A DNA stretch of 64,000 bases, from assembly GCA_023205875.1 (NCBI GenBank), contig CP060762.1, forward strand, positions 62,001-126,000, read 5' to 3'. The DNA comes from Chloropicon primus. Lineage: Eukaryota > Chlorophyta > Chloropicophyceae > Chloropicales > Chloropicaceae. Of the stretch, positions 19,701 to 27,891 are shown piece by piece. The stretch's first letter is position 1, and each line of letters begins with the position of its first letter. The translations under genes and the position numbers were made by a program. Below the pieces are notes generated by a model. That model made no database searches. It worked only from the letters and a program-made list of their open reading frames with translations, and had not been told where the DNA came from.

Positions 19701-19966
19701 CCGAGGTCCTCCAGGTTGTCCGAGACGTCCAGGTCGGAGCTCGCTTCCGCCGTGGCGGACTCCTCATCCGCCGAGGAGGAAGACGTGGTCGAGGCCGAGA
19801 ACGACGCGGGGCCCATTCCCGAGAAGGAACCCCCTCCCGAGGACGAGGCATCGGCTTGGTTCAGGAGCGAACGCAAGCGCAAGGTTTGCTGCTCGGCGGC
19901 GGCGAAGGAGACCAACACCGCAAGAACGAGCACCGCCGCAAAGGCGACCTTCTTCATCCTCGTCAT
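16727..19966 (-). CDS. large secreted Ala/Ser/Gly/Asp-rich protein
   Basis: This is a 1,079-residue protein of unknown function. A clear signal peptide follows the start (MKKVAFAAVLVLAVLVSFAAAEQ), with cleavage likely after AAA. The mature part is acidic and built from Ala, Ser, Gly, Asp, Val and Thr; Lys, Arg, Pro and aromatic residues are scarce and only one Cys pair is visible (GGACGSEGCMG). Many short alternations (SADADADATG, FSGEADASYTGEGNAGS) look like beta-strand/turn repeats, so an extracellular or cell-wall fibre or beta-solenoid is plausible; this is inference. Four in-frame ATGs come from a TGTCAT array; I chose 19966 (MTRMKK), and 19957 is equally good. The unrelated-looking frame upstream is a trinucleotide Thr run. 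Confidence 0.8.
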   Translation of the reverse strand: MTRMKKVAFAAVLVLAVLVSFAAAEQQTLRLRSLLNQADASSSGGGSFSGMGPASFSASTTSSSSADEESATAEASSDLDVSDNLEDLGSSFATDAYSEVSNDDGVAIASSGAIGPSASASAVTSFMGNAFSGEADASYTGEGNAGSTVYVSNGGRESSSSRNAAASSGGGGSIDVGSFSIGATGGASRSFASLALDIAEDVADVMADYASESRGDFANADADVYIGADSYTDDQALGQESEGRVFAGFELEATSESVEGEAAVAGVATLEASTTENAEADAVFSFMGGTESNFLTEQDAGYSADANVAAKSTGFGAYTGRANYDTGLTSDAAGVGAGISATLRSDLGLAADADADATGRTFAVSGLGMIMAKSSVDTTAEDAVSVVRGVGGGVGVGIANGLFGGTVQTNKFALDSFARGSGTDSGAAIDLEASNEVAAVSALDGTVSTDKNAIKVSDVVMADGSDFSMTGSTVSGDGQSTTLSGGACGSEGCMGQIPSIARVSQRVAESKIEGEVSSEGSGEVSSFTKTGLELESTTQVDIPPGVDETGASGSGDTEGSLMAFSEADETESMGSISANSAYGDYFSGGSMLVDSDGFTIVGGSQATTRGTASQDIEAAGQGQFSSGVSITAAETMAGGLQMNLLEVSPDGLVEGDIIAESTVFVLMGDGDTSSGRAALDAMTSTSQFAGGAGASGNTGGVAVADVNDGSSATVTLAGESGQFTTPSTTWIVDGKALAGSKASIQGEPLEGEIDYLSGAEVVGDVSADLAVAGGSVSSAGELTYEIGVYDEKATAAGVYRDDTASAEAVIVGDRIGASATIGLETSVEGEGMVSPIASKNMGGNDVDADLVADLISSSSYSYDTNTRSVYFEKGDYGKYIGLTPDGGLYGSYDTALAQDYAAEISSAFGMDDARDDYAKAQAIGMGVTLSNAGAQALDFYVDDWSSYLDYAAAVARGVSFAMGDAQQEIGGADFGAADALSNSDDGAFGIAVGDAGFSAQGTASGTADGYGGVPGGNAVAGLDLYGESAANVGVYAGFRGADASADGFFRVDGEAAFGPTASSAVSDGDASGSTGAGGN

Positions 19967-20547
19967 TGTCATTGTCATTGTCATTGTAGTCGTCGTCGTC
20001 GTCGTCGTCGTCCAAGGTCGACGAGGTGTTCTTACAACTGATCGATCTTTCCACCCTCCCGCGCGTTCGAGGCCGCTGTCCTCGTGTTTCACTGTGGTCT
20101 GGCATCGAAAGATCAATTCTTCGAGGGAAACCCGATCGTTCTGCGGAAGCCGTTACGAAGAGACCACGAGATGCACCCGGGCTCGAACGTCTTGGGAAAG
20201 AAAAATCCGAGGAGGTTGAGAGGTGAGGGAGGGAAAGAGTGTTCATTTCAGCGTGTGAGAATTGGCCCTCGCCATGAGGAGGAGGGAGAAGACTTTGGCC
20301 AATCAAGGAGGGGAGGGCTGTTCTTGTACAATTTCTCATTCCAGGGGAAATACGTTTAGGACAAAATATCTCCTCTCTCTCTCTCACGAGCCATTCCCAT
20401 TCTATGGCTTCATTCTATTGTTCCTTGGTTCATTGGTCCCATGGGCAGGCACTTGACCACACATCCCTCTTCTTGCCTTGTTCTTCTTGCCTCGTTCTTC
20501 TCCTCCACAACAGAACTTGGAACTCTCTCGCTCAACCCCTTCTCACC
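19967..20547. other. intergenic between secreted protein and ATP sulfurylase 3' end
   Basis: This stretch carries the TGTCAT and GTC arrays at the secreted protein's start (about 19964-20010) and a GATCGATC site at about 20039-20046. A CT array lies near 20369-20380. No gene was seen. Confidence 0.6.
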
Positions 20548-21882
20548 TCAACCCCTTCTCAGCACCTTGACGACGCTCTTGAAGGCGAACCACTCGGGGA
20601 TGTCCTCGCCGGCCCTGAGCATCTGCCTGAACTTGGTTCCGGACAGCTTCTTGATGCTCAGGCCCTTGTCGGAGGCGACGTCGGCGGTGACGTAACCCTC
20701 CTCCTCGGTGTACACGATGTTCAGGCTGGGCACCGTCTTGACGCCGAGCTCCTCGGACATCTCCTTGGCGAGGTCCTGGGCGTCGTACGCGCCGTAAAAG
20801 TCCTCCCCGTCCAGGCAGGACTTGCTTCCGGCCATGTCCCTGCCGATGATGAAGTGGGTGCACCCGTAGTTCTTCCTGATGATCATGTGCTGGATGGCCT
20901 CCCTTGGGCCGGCCATGTGCATGCTGTAGGGGAGGTAAGCCCAGTTGACCTTTGGGTCGGCGGTCTCCTCCTTGAGGACCTCGTAGGTCCTGTACCTCAC
21001 GACGCCTGGGATGTCATCGTCCTGGGTCGGGCCGCAGGTGGGGTGGACCAGGACGACTCCGTCCCCTCCCACGTTGTCGGCGTCCAGGGCCCTGGTGAAC
21101 AGCTCGTAGTGGGCCTTGTGGACGGGGTTCCTGCACTGGAAGGCCACGACGTCGACGTTCGCGGGGAGCATGGCCCTGACCTCGGCGGGGGTCTTGCAGG
21201 GGAACACCCTGGTGGGCTTCTCGAGCCCGAAGATCTTTCCTCCCATGTAGGTGCCTCCCCTCTCCATGGAGATCATCTGCACGCCGGGGTGCTCCAGGGA
21301 AGAGGTCCCGTAGCACTGCTTGGCCTCGAGGGGCTTGTTCGGCTTGTACGTGGACTCGATCTCCATCACGGCGAGGTCCTGGCCGTTGTACGTCAGGAGG
21401 ACCTTCATTCCAGGGGCGAGGGAGGCGTCGTCGGTGTCCATGACGACGGGGAGGCCGAAGAGGAGCCCGCTGGGGAGCCTCATGGTCTCCACGACCGACT
21501 TGTACTCTTCCTCGTTCATGAAGCCGTCGAGGGGGGAGAACCCGCCGACCATCAGGAGCTCCACGTCGCAAGCGTTCCTGTCGCTCAGCTCGATGACCCT
21601 GCCCTCGCACGCCGCGACCAAGGCCTTCCTCTCCGCCTCGTCCGTGACCATCAGGTCGGAGAGCTTGCCCCCGTGAGGCGCAGCCGTCGCACCCACTTCC
21701 CGCGTCGCCACCTCCGCGACCAAGGAGCTAAAGCAGAAGCTCCCCCTCGTCTCCACGTCTCGTCGTGACGAAGGCGCAACTCCCGCGAGGCAGCGGGACA
21801 TCGCCGCTCCTCCTCCCAGCGTCCTCCCAGCGCTCCTCCTCGCCAAGGCAGAGAGCGCACCACAAACAACCCGACCAAGCAT
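20548..21882 (-). CDS. ATP sulfurylase (sulfate adenylyltransferase)
   Basis: This 444-residue enzyme makes adenosine 5'-phosphosulfate from ATP and sulfate, the first step of sulfate assimilation. The substrate-binding motif VAFQCRNPVHKAHYELF matches QxRNPxHxxH, and GRDMAGSKSCLDGEDFYG matches the conserved GRDHAG region. VHPTCGPTQDDDIPG and YAPYSMHMAGPREA-like (here LPYSMHMAGPREAIQHMII) segments are also conserved. No APS-kinase domain follows. ATG 21882 gives an Ala/Arg-rich leader of about 55 residues (MLGRVVCGALSALARRSAG) typical of a plastid or mitochondrial transit peptide. The frame is open further upstream, but that sequence runs into the MLH1 copy at 22022, only 140 bp from the start, which leaves little room for a native promoter. 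Confidence 0.95.
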   Translation of the reverse strand: MLGRVVCGALSALARRSAGRTLGGGAAMSRCLAGVAPSSRRDVETRGSFCFSSLVAEVATREVGATAAPHGGKLSDLMVTDEAERKALVAACEGRVIELSDRNACDVELLMVGGFSPLDGFMNEEEYKSVVETMRLPSGLLFGLPVVMDTDDASLAPGMKVLLTYNGQDLAVMEIESTYKPNKPLEAKQCYGTSSLEHPGVQMISMERGGTYMGGKIFGLEKPTRVFPCKTPAEVRAMLPANVDVVAFQCRNPVHKAHYELFTRALDADNVGGDGVVLVHPTCGPTQDDDIPGVVRYRTYEVLKEETADPKVNWAYLPYSMHMAGPREAIQHMIIRKNYGCTHFIIGRDMAGSKSCLDGEDFYGAYDAQDLAKEMSEELGVKTVPSLNIVYTEEEGYVTADVASDKGLSIKKLSGTKFRQMLRAGEDIPEWFAFKSVVKVLRRG

Positions 21883-22021
21883 CTCGTTCTCGTTCTCCGC
21901 ACCTCGTAACGCCCCAACGCCCAACGACTGACTCGACTCCTCCGTAACGCGCAGTGGCGGAAAGATGCGACGCCCTTCCCTTCCTGCCCCACTGTAACGC
22001 CCCATTGCCCCAAAACGGTAC

Positions 22022-22655
22022 AGGAGATCCTGGAGAACTGCATTGATGCGGGGTCGACCAAGATCAGCATCGTGGTGAGGGACGGGGGGAACACGCTGAT
22101 ACAGGTGCAGGACAACGGGAGCGGGATCCACGCGGAGGACCTGCCGATGCTTTGCGAGAGGCACGCAACGTCAAAGCTGGAGAAGTTCGAGGACCTGGCG
22201 AAGATGCGGACGCTGGGCTTCAGGGGGGAGGCCCTGTGCAGCATAAGTTACGTCTCGCACCTCACGGTGACCACCATGAGGCAGGGGGACGGCCACGCGA
22301 CCAGGACGGTGTTTCGGGACTCGAAGATCGAGGAGGGACCAAAGGCGTGCGCCGGACTGGTGGGGACGACGGTGCACGTGGAGGACCTGTTTTACAACAT
22401 GCCGATAAGGAGGAAGGCGCTCAAGAGCTCGAGCGAGGAGCTGTCCAAAGTCCTCGAAGTGGTCGGCCGGTACGCTATCTTTCACGAGGGGGTGGGGATA
22501 ACCCTGAAGAGGCAGGGGAACCAGAGGCCGGATTTGTGCACGGGCCAGAAGGACACGACGCTGGAGAAGATTCGGATGGTCTTCGGCTCTCAGGTCGGGT
22601 CGAACCTCCTCCCCTTCGAGTCCTGCCCGCAGGACTCCAGCAACGGCTCCACCCC
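22022..22655 (+). pseudogene. duplicated internal fragment of MLH1
   Basis: This 634-bp block matches 24774-25407 of the MLH1 gene at a constant offset of 2,752 bp, and every stretch I compared by eye was identical. It covers residues about 54-265 of MLH1 (ENCIDAG to SSNGSTP) in the same orientation, without start codon or C-terminal two thirds, and stops shortly after the junction. It abuts ATP sulfurylase upstream sequence on the left and a GC-rich unexplained stretch on the right. Either a very recent duplication or gene conversion, or an assembly error. Confidence 0.92.
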
Positions 22656-22795
22656 TTCGTGACCGAGCTCAGGACGGAGACGAGCAGCGCTTCTGTGGGA
22701 CTGGCGGAGCTCCTTCACGGCGAGGAGGACGAACAGATATTGGCGGAGCTCTCCTCCCCGGTGCAGACCGGCAATGATGGTGATGAAGTGCAACG

Positions 22796-24076
22796 TCATG
22801 AAGGTACCAGTTCGCAGTGCCATTTCCCTGTACCATATATGAAGTGGCAGGACTCCTCCATTTTGTCCTCAGACGTGAATAGCAGGTCCTCTGGCTTGAT
22901 CCAGTACCCATATCGAAGAGCCATTCTCTGGGCCATAATGGCCATTGTCATGTTTGCCTCACCCAATAATGCCCACGAAAGTTCCTCCTCCGATTTCACA
23001 GTGTGGTTGGTGTTCTTATTCGATGGAACCTTTAAGAGGGCTTCATTCCACTCCCTTAACCCAGGACAATCACTGCCATCTAGGATGTACTCTCTGCATA
23101 TCTCCATCAAAATCATTGCTCCTTCATGACCATGAAGTGACTCTACTGTCACTCTCTTATCTGCCTGCGCCTCCACAAAAAGGTTCCACAGAACCCAGTC
23201 CATAAGAACAAACTCCAAGCTGTTTTTGCTGGACCACGCTATGGTATCCGTGTTGCATGACTAGGCCCAAAAGAAAGAAATAATGGTTAGCAGCAGCATC
23301 AGTAATTGTACAGGACCATGAGAGAAAAGGTAAGAAAGCGAGGGTGGCACGCTTACCATATGCTTAATGACTGAGGAGCCCAGGCTGCCATTGTTCCAAC
23401 GAGACTTTATTGATTGAATTGGGTTTCTCACCAAATGCACCACATTTTTGAACCTCGTGTGATTGCTTGTGGTGTCATGATCCCCCTTGTGATAACCCCA
23501 ATACCAATTTGGAAGCCAGCACTATCCAGCAGCTCCTATCTCGTCAAAGACCAAAGATTCGAAGTCCATTTCCTTCCTGAATAGCTCATCTGAGAAGGCA
23601 TGAGGCCAGCTCACTGCTCCATGTATATGGGGCTCTTTGTCATGCCCATCGTCGTGGCTTAGCTGCAAGCCTGCCTGTTTGAAAACGGCTTTAAGGTAGG
23701 ATGTGCCCGATCTACCCGTTCCAGTTACAAGGAGTGGGTGTGAGGGGGGAATAGTACCACAGGAAACATCTGCCTTCAAGGTGCGCTTTACAAAATAGCA
23801 CCACAACACACTTTTTTGCTTCCGCTGAAGATACGCTGACAATGACATGTCTTTGTCCTTTGGGCTGCGAAATACTAGTCGCTCGAAGCCAACCGTGTAG
23901 CCAACCGTATAGCCAACAAGGTCAAGGCCCAGGTTCGAGCTCGGGCCGAGCCACAAGCGGCGGACGTCCGTGACGACGCTGCGCGGCTCAAGGAGACTGT
24001 GCGCCAGCGCCACTGCAACGACGCACGCGCACAGCAGCTGGAGGGCCCGTCGGCGGAACCCTCCGCCGTGCTGCAT
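22796..24076 (-). CDS. Golgi-type sulfotransferase, AT-richer, with in-frame TAG
   Basis: Model complement join(22796..23260,23357..24076), 394 codons. A signal anchor near the N-terminus (RRALQLLCACVVAVALAHSL) suggests a type II membrane protein. The 5'-phosphosulfate (PAPS) loop is PLLVTGTGRSGTSYL and the 3'-phosphate site is VVHLVRNPIQSIKSRW. The 96-bp intron has GTAAGC and CCTAG ends with phase kept. Codon 185 (23522-23524) is TAG, in an otherwise open frame that continues in register (FDEIGAAG, TAG, CWLPNWYWGYHKG). The gene may be inactive, may carry a sequencing error, or may be spliced differently. Base composition is visibly lower in GC than neighbours, and it sits between the MLH1 fragment and MLH1. 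Confidence 0.7.
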
Positions 24077-24613
24077 CGCGTTCGCGGCTCTCACGCAGAG
24101 TCTCAAACCCGCGCTCTCCTTCGTCGGACGAGCCTGCAGGAGGAGTGGCTCTGCCTGGACGAGTGGCTCGTGGCGGGAAATTGTTATTTTTTCCACTCAT
24201 TTTTTTTCAGAAAAAAGGCGCGAGAGGACGCTGGGCGGAGAGAGAGAGTTTGTTTGTGTTTGTGTTTGTTTGTTGTGCGGTGTTGTTTCGGGGAACTGCA
24301 GACGCGCAATCGAGTGGAGGACCTTGCTCTCCTCTCCTCCTGCTTTCGTTTGTTTGGTCACGTGCATCTTCATCCGAAGCGGCGGAAGGGAAGGGAAGGG
24401 ATCCGACCAACGGTTGAGACAACCCACCTAACAACGCCAGCACCAGCACCCACAGGTACGGGTAGTATTAGGGACCAAGGCGTATAGCCCTCCCTCTTCC
24501 TTCCTCCGCGGCGCTGGGACTCTTGTTCCTCTTCCCTGATGCGTCATCGCCAACTCTCAGAGTAAGACGAGACGAGGACGAGGCGAGTGTTCGCGACGAC
24601 GAGAACGAGGACG
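24077..24613. other. divergent upstream region, sulfotransferase and MLH1
   Basis: About 540 bp between divergent starts. T-rich runs near 24186-24210 and a GTTT-rich run near 24250-24272 are seen. No gene is supported; a longer sulfotransferase start at 24196 is possible (MEKITISRHEP). Confidence 0.5.
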
Positions 24614-26944
24614 ATGGATTCGTCGGCTCCTCCTCCTGCTGCTGCTTCGTGCTGCCCCACCTCTCCCTCTCCCTCCTGCTCTCGCCCTGCCGGTCGCATC
24701 GTGAAGCTGGAGGAGAGCGTGGTGAACAAGATAGCGGCGGGGGAGGTGGTGCAGAGGCCTCACAACGCTCTCAAGGAGATCCTGGAGAACTGCATTGATG
24801 CGGGGTCGACCAAGATCAGCATCGTGGTGAGGGACGGGGGGAACACGCTGATACAGGTGCAGGACAACGGGAGCGGGATCCACGCGGAGGACCTGCCGAT
24901 GCTTTGCGAGAGGCACGCAACGTCAAAGCTGGAGAAGTTCGAGGACCTGGCGAAGATGCGGACGCTGGGCTTCAGGGGGGAGGCCCTGTGCAGCATAAGT
25001 TACGTCTCGCACCTCACGGTGACCACCATGAGGCAGGGGGACGGCCACGCGACCAGGACGGTGTTTCGGGACTCGAAGATCGAGGAGGGACCAAAGGCGT
25101 GCGCCGGACTGGTGGGGACGACGGTGCACGTGGAGGACCTGTTTTACAACATGCCGATAAGGAGGAAGGCGCTCAAGAGCTCGAGCGAGGAGCTGTCCAA
25201 AGTCCTCGAAGTGGTCGGCCGGTACGCTATCTTTCACGAGGGGGTGGGGATAACCCTGAAGAGGCAGGGGAACCAGAGGCCGGATTTGTGCACGGGCCAG
25301 AAGGACACGACGCTGGAGAAGATTCGGATGGTCTTCGGCTCTCAGGTCGGGTCGAACCTCCTCCCCTTCGAGTCCTGCCCGCAGGACTCCAGCAACGGCT
25401 CCACCCCCTCCACCTCGGGCGGCGAGCTGCAGTTCTCCGCCAAGGGCTTCGCCTCGAGCGCGAACTACACCGCCGGGAGGAGGACGGTGCTCGTGCTCTT
25501 CATCAACGGCAGGCTGGTGGAGTGCACCCCCCTGAAGAGGTCCCTGGAGACAGTGTACGCCTCGATCCTCAGCAAGACGAGCAAGCCCTTCTTCTACGTC
25601 TCCGTGACGATGCCGACGGAGCACGTCGATGTCAACGTGCACCCGACCAAGAAGGAGGTTCACTTCTTGCACCAGGACGACCTCATCGAGTCCCTGAGGT
25701 GCTCCGTCGAGAAGGCGGTGTTCTCAAGCAACGACCACAGGACGTACTACAAGCAGACGCTGATCCCGGGGGCCGGGAACATCAACACGACGGAAGCCGA
25801 GCCGGCCCCGAGGAAGAGGCGGCTCGAGGGCGGCCAGAGCCAAGGGGCGACGCGAAGGGACAGGGCCGGGGGGGACTACAAGCTCGTCAGGACTGATGCT
25901 CACGAGAAGAAGCTCGAGACTTTCTTCTTCTCCCAGGACAAGGCTCTGAGCTCGAGCCTCCTGGAGGATTCCTCTTGGGAGAAGCGCAGCAGCGGCACCG
26001 GTGGCCTCTCCAAGGCGGGCGACCAACAGAAGGACAATGACCCGGGAATGGGCGAGAGCAAGAGGCCCAGCATGCACCAGGAGATCCTCCTGTCGCAGCT
26101 GGAGGCCTCTCCCCCCGAGGAGGAGAGGGAGGAGGAGATCAGAGCCGCCAGGAGCAAGGAATCCTGTGGTCTCACGAGCGTGAAGGAGCTCCTGGCGGAG
26201 GCGTTCGTGGACACGCACTTCGAGCTGACCGACATTCTGAAGAACCACGTGTACGTTGGAATGGCGGACGAGAGGAGGGCCCTGATCCAGCACAAGACCA
26301 AGCTGTACTTGATCAACGTGAAGACGATGTCGAAGGACATGATGTATCAGCAGACCCTCCACAAGTTTGGAAGGCTTCCCAAGCTCAGGTTCCAGAGCAA
26401 GCTCAGTCTGAGCGGCTTGCTGATGCTTCAGATGGAGGTCGAGGAGGAGAAGGGCAACTGGACGGACGAGGACGGGGACAAGCAAGAGGCAGTCGACCTG
26501 GTGGTGGACCTCCTCGTGAGCAAGAGCGAGATGCTCGAGGACTACTTCAGCCTTGAGATCGACGCCGAGGGCTACCTCGCGGCGATTCCGCTCGTCGCGG
26601 ACAAGTCCTACGTGCCGGACATGAGGAAGCTTCCCAACTTTTTGCTGTGCCTCGGCCACGACACGGACTGGGAGAGCGAGAAGGGCTGCTTCATGAGCAT
26701 CGCCGACGCGATCGCGGACTTTTACTCTGCGGAGATGACGTGCGTTTCCCCTTACAGGAACCCCGAGGAGGGGAAGGATGAGGAGCTGGAAGCCCTCTGC
26801 AAGGAAGAGGAGCACACCATCCAGAACGTGGTGTTCCCCTGCATGAGAACCATGCTCAAGCCCTCCGCGAAGAGGGCCACGGACGCCACCGTCGTGCAGG
26901 TGGCGAGCCTGGAGAGGCTCTACAAAATTTTTGAGAGGTGCTGA
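24614..26944 (+). CDS. DNA mismatch repair protein MLH1
   Basis: This 776-residue MutL homologue forms the MutL-alpha heterodimer with PMS1/PMS2 in mismatch repair. The N-terminal GHKL ATPase is complete: NKIAAGEVVQRP, KEILENCIDAG, QDNGSGI and KMRTLGFRGEAL. VEDLFYNMPIRRKAL and VDVNVHPTKKEVHF mark the second domain. A variable linker (about 390-530) precedes the C-terminal dimerisation domain. The last residues LYKIFERC match the conserved MLH1 FERC end that completes the partner's endonuclease site. ATG 24614 gives a 26-residue Ser/Pro/Cys leader before GRIVKLEESVVNKI. Part of its N-terminal coding sequence is duplicated at 22022-22655. It converges with the Y14 gene, 85 bp between stops. Confidence 0.97.
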   Translation: MDSSAPPPAAASCCPTSPSPSCSRPAGRIVKLEESVVNKIAAGEVVQRPHNALKEILENCIDAGSTKISIVVRDGGNTLIQVQDNGSGIHAEDLPMLCERHATSKLEKFEDLAKMRTLGFRGEALCSISYVSHLTVTTMRQGDGHATRTVFRDSKIEEGPKACAGLVGTTVHVEDLFYNMPIRRKALKSSSEELSKVLEVVGRYAIFHEGVGITLKRQGNQRPDLCTGQKDTTLEKIRMVFGSQVGSNLLPFESCPQDSSNGSTPSTSGGELQFSAKGFASSANYTAGRRTVLVLFINGRLVECTPLKRSLETVYASILSKTSKPFFYVSVTMPTEHVDVNVHPTKKEVHFLHQDDLIESLRCSVEKAVFSSNDHRTYYKQTLIPGAGNINTTEAEPAPRKRRLEGGQSQGATRRDRAGGDYKLVRTDAHEKKLETFFFSQDKALSSSLLEDSSWEKRSSGTGGLSKAGDQQKDNDPGMGESKRPSMHQEILLSQLEASPPEEEREEEIRAARSKESCGLTSVKELLAEAFVDTHFELTDILKNHVYVGMADERRALIQHKTKLYLINVKTMSKDMMYQQTLHKFGRLPKLRFQSKLSLSGLLMLQMEVEEEKGNWTDEDGDKQEAVDLVVDLLVSKSEMLEDYFSLEIDAEGYLAAIPLVADKSYVPDMRKLPNFLLCLGHDTDWESEKGCFMSIADAIADFYSAEMTCVSPYRNPEEGKDEELEALCKEEEHTIQNVVFPCMRTMLKPSAKRATDATVVQVASLERLYKIFERC

Positions 26945-26974
26945 TCTGACCATCCGCACACAAACGTTTCGTGT

Positions 26975-27001
26975 ACATATATATATATATATATATATAA
27001 C
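26975..27001. repeat. TA microsatellite
   Basis: A run of AT dinucleotides lies in the short gap between the MLH1 and Y14 stop codons. It may form part of both 3' ends. Confidence 0.85.
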
Positions 27002-27029
27002 TTCCAGATACAATCGCCTGGGATGGTGG

Positions 27030-27383
27030 TCAGCCCTTGATCGGCCTGTTCCTGAACGCCCACGAGACCCCGAGGACTTTCCCAAGCAGCTCCGTCTCGT
27101 TCATTCCCTCGATAGCTTCAGCTGCTTCGTCCCTCGACGAGAACTCCAGCAGGGCGTATCCTTTGGCGTACCCCGTCCTCCTGTCCACGTTCAAGGCCAT
27201 GTTCACCACGTTGCCGTACTCGCTGAACGCTTCGAAGAGGTCCTCGTCCTCAGCCTCCTCGTGTATCCCTGTCACGAACACAGCGTAAGTCCCTGAAGGT
27301 GATTTCATTCCTCCTCCTCTCGAGGACGACAATGACGATGACGATGGCTTCGCACCCCTTGGTTCTCCTTCCCTTTCCTCCAT
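27030..27383 (-). CDS. RNA-binding protein Y14 / RBM8A (exon junction complex)
   Basis: This 117-residue protein has one RRM: VFVTGIHEEAEDEDLFEAF, with the Y14-specific NVDRRTGYAKGYALLEF where RNP-1 would be, and ends VSWAFRNRPIKG. Y14 pairs with Mago and loads on spliced mRNA as part of the exon junction complex, so it acts in the nucleus and cytoplasm in mRNA surveillance. ATG 27383 (MEEREGEPRG) is chosen; the frame upstream has only non-ATG starts. The N-terminal tail is short and Ser-rich, shorter than in animals. Its presence fits a genome that still has introns. Confidence 0.92.
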   Translation of the reverse strand: MEEREGEPRGAKPSSSSLSSSRGGGMKSPSGTYAVFVTGIHEEAEDEDLFEAFSEYGNVVNMALNVDRRTGYAKGYALLEFSSRDEAAEAIEGMNETELLGKVLGVSWAFRNRPIKG

Positions 27384-27891
27384 CTTCCGCACAACCACCG
27401 GAGCGAGGTCCCTCTCCGCTGGTTCCCCTCCTCCAAAAGGCTCCGAGGAACAACTTCAAGCAACTCCTCCTGATCACTCCGAGTGCCAAACGAAGCGATC
27501 AAGGTGTCTTTGGAAAGCCCGTGAGACGTACTTTCCAATGACTCTTCCCTCTGTCTCCACTTCTCTCCCTCCTTCGACCTCCTCGACCTTCCAAACCCCA
27601 GACACCTTCCTTCCTTGTCAGTCTCCCGCCAAAAGAGAGAGAACGCTTCACGCTCGTGGCGCCAACGAGGGAGGACGAGGAGGAGGACGAGGAGGACGAG
27701 GAGGAGGACGAGGAGGACGAGGAGGGAGGGGATTGATGGATTGATCGATCGATCGAAGCGTCATCTGCTTCGCTTTCGTTTGAACCCGCGCACGACGCGA
27801 ACGGACGAAGAGAGAGAGAGAGAGAGAGGGAGAGGGAGAGAGAGGGAGAGGGAGAGAGGAAGGAGTGTGTGTGTGTGTGTGTGTGTGGAGG
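27384..27891. other. divergent promoter, Y14 and TFIIH p62
   Basis: Contains a GGA/GAC trinucleotide tract (about 27670-27735), a GATCGATCGATCG run (about 27741-27754), a GA array (about 27812-27860) and a GT array (about 27864-27886) ending beside the p62 start. No gene was seen. Confidence 0.6.
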
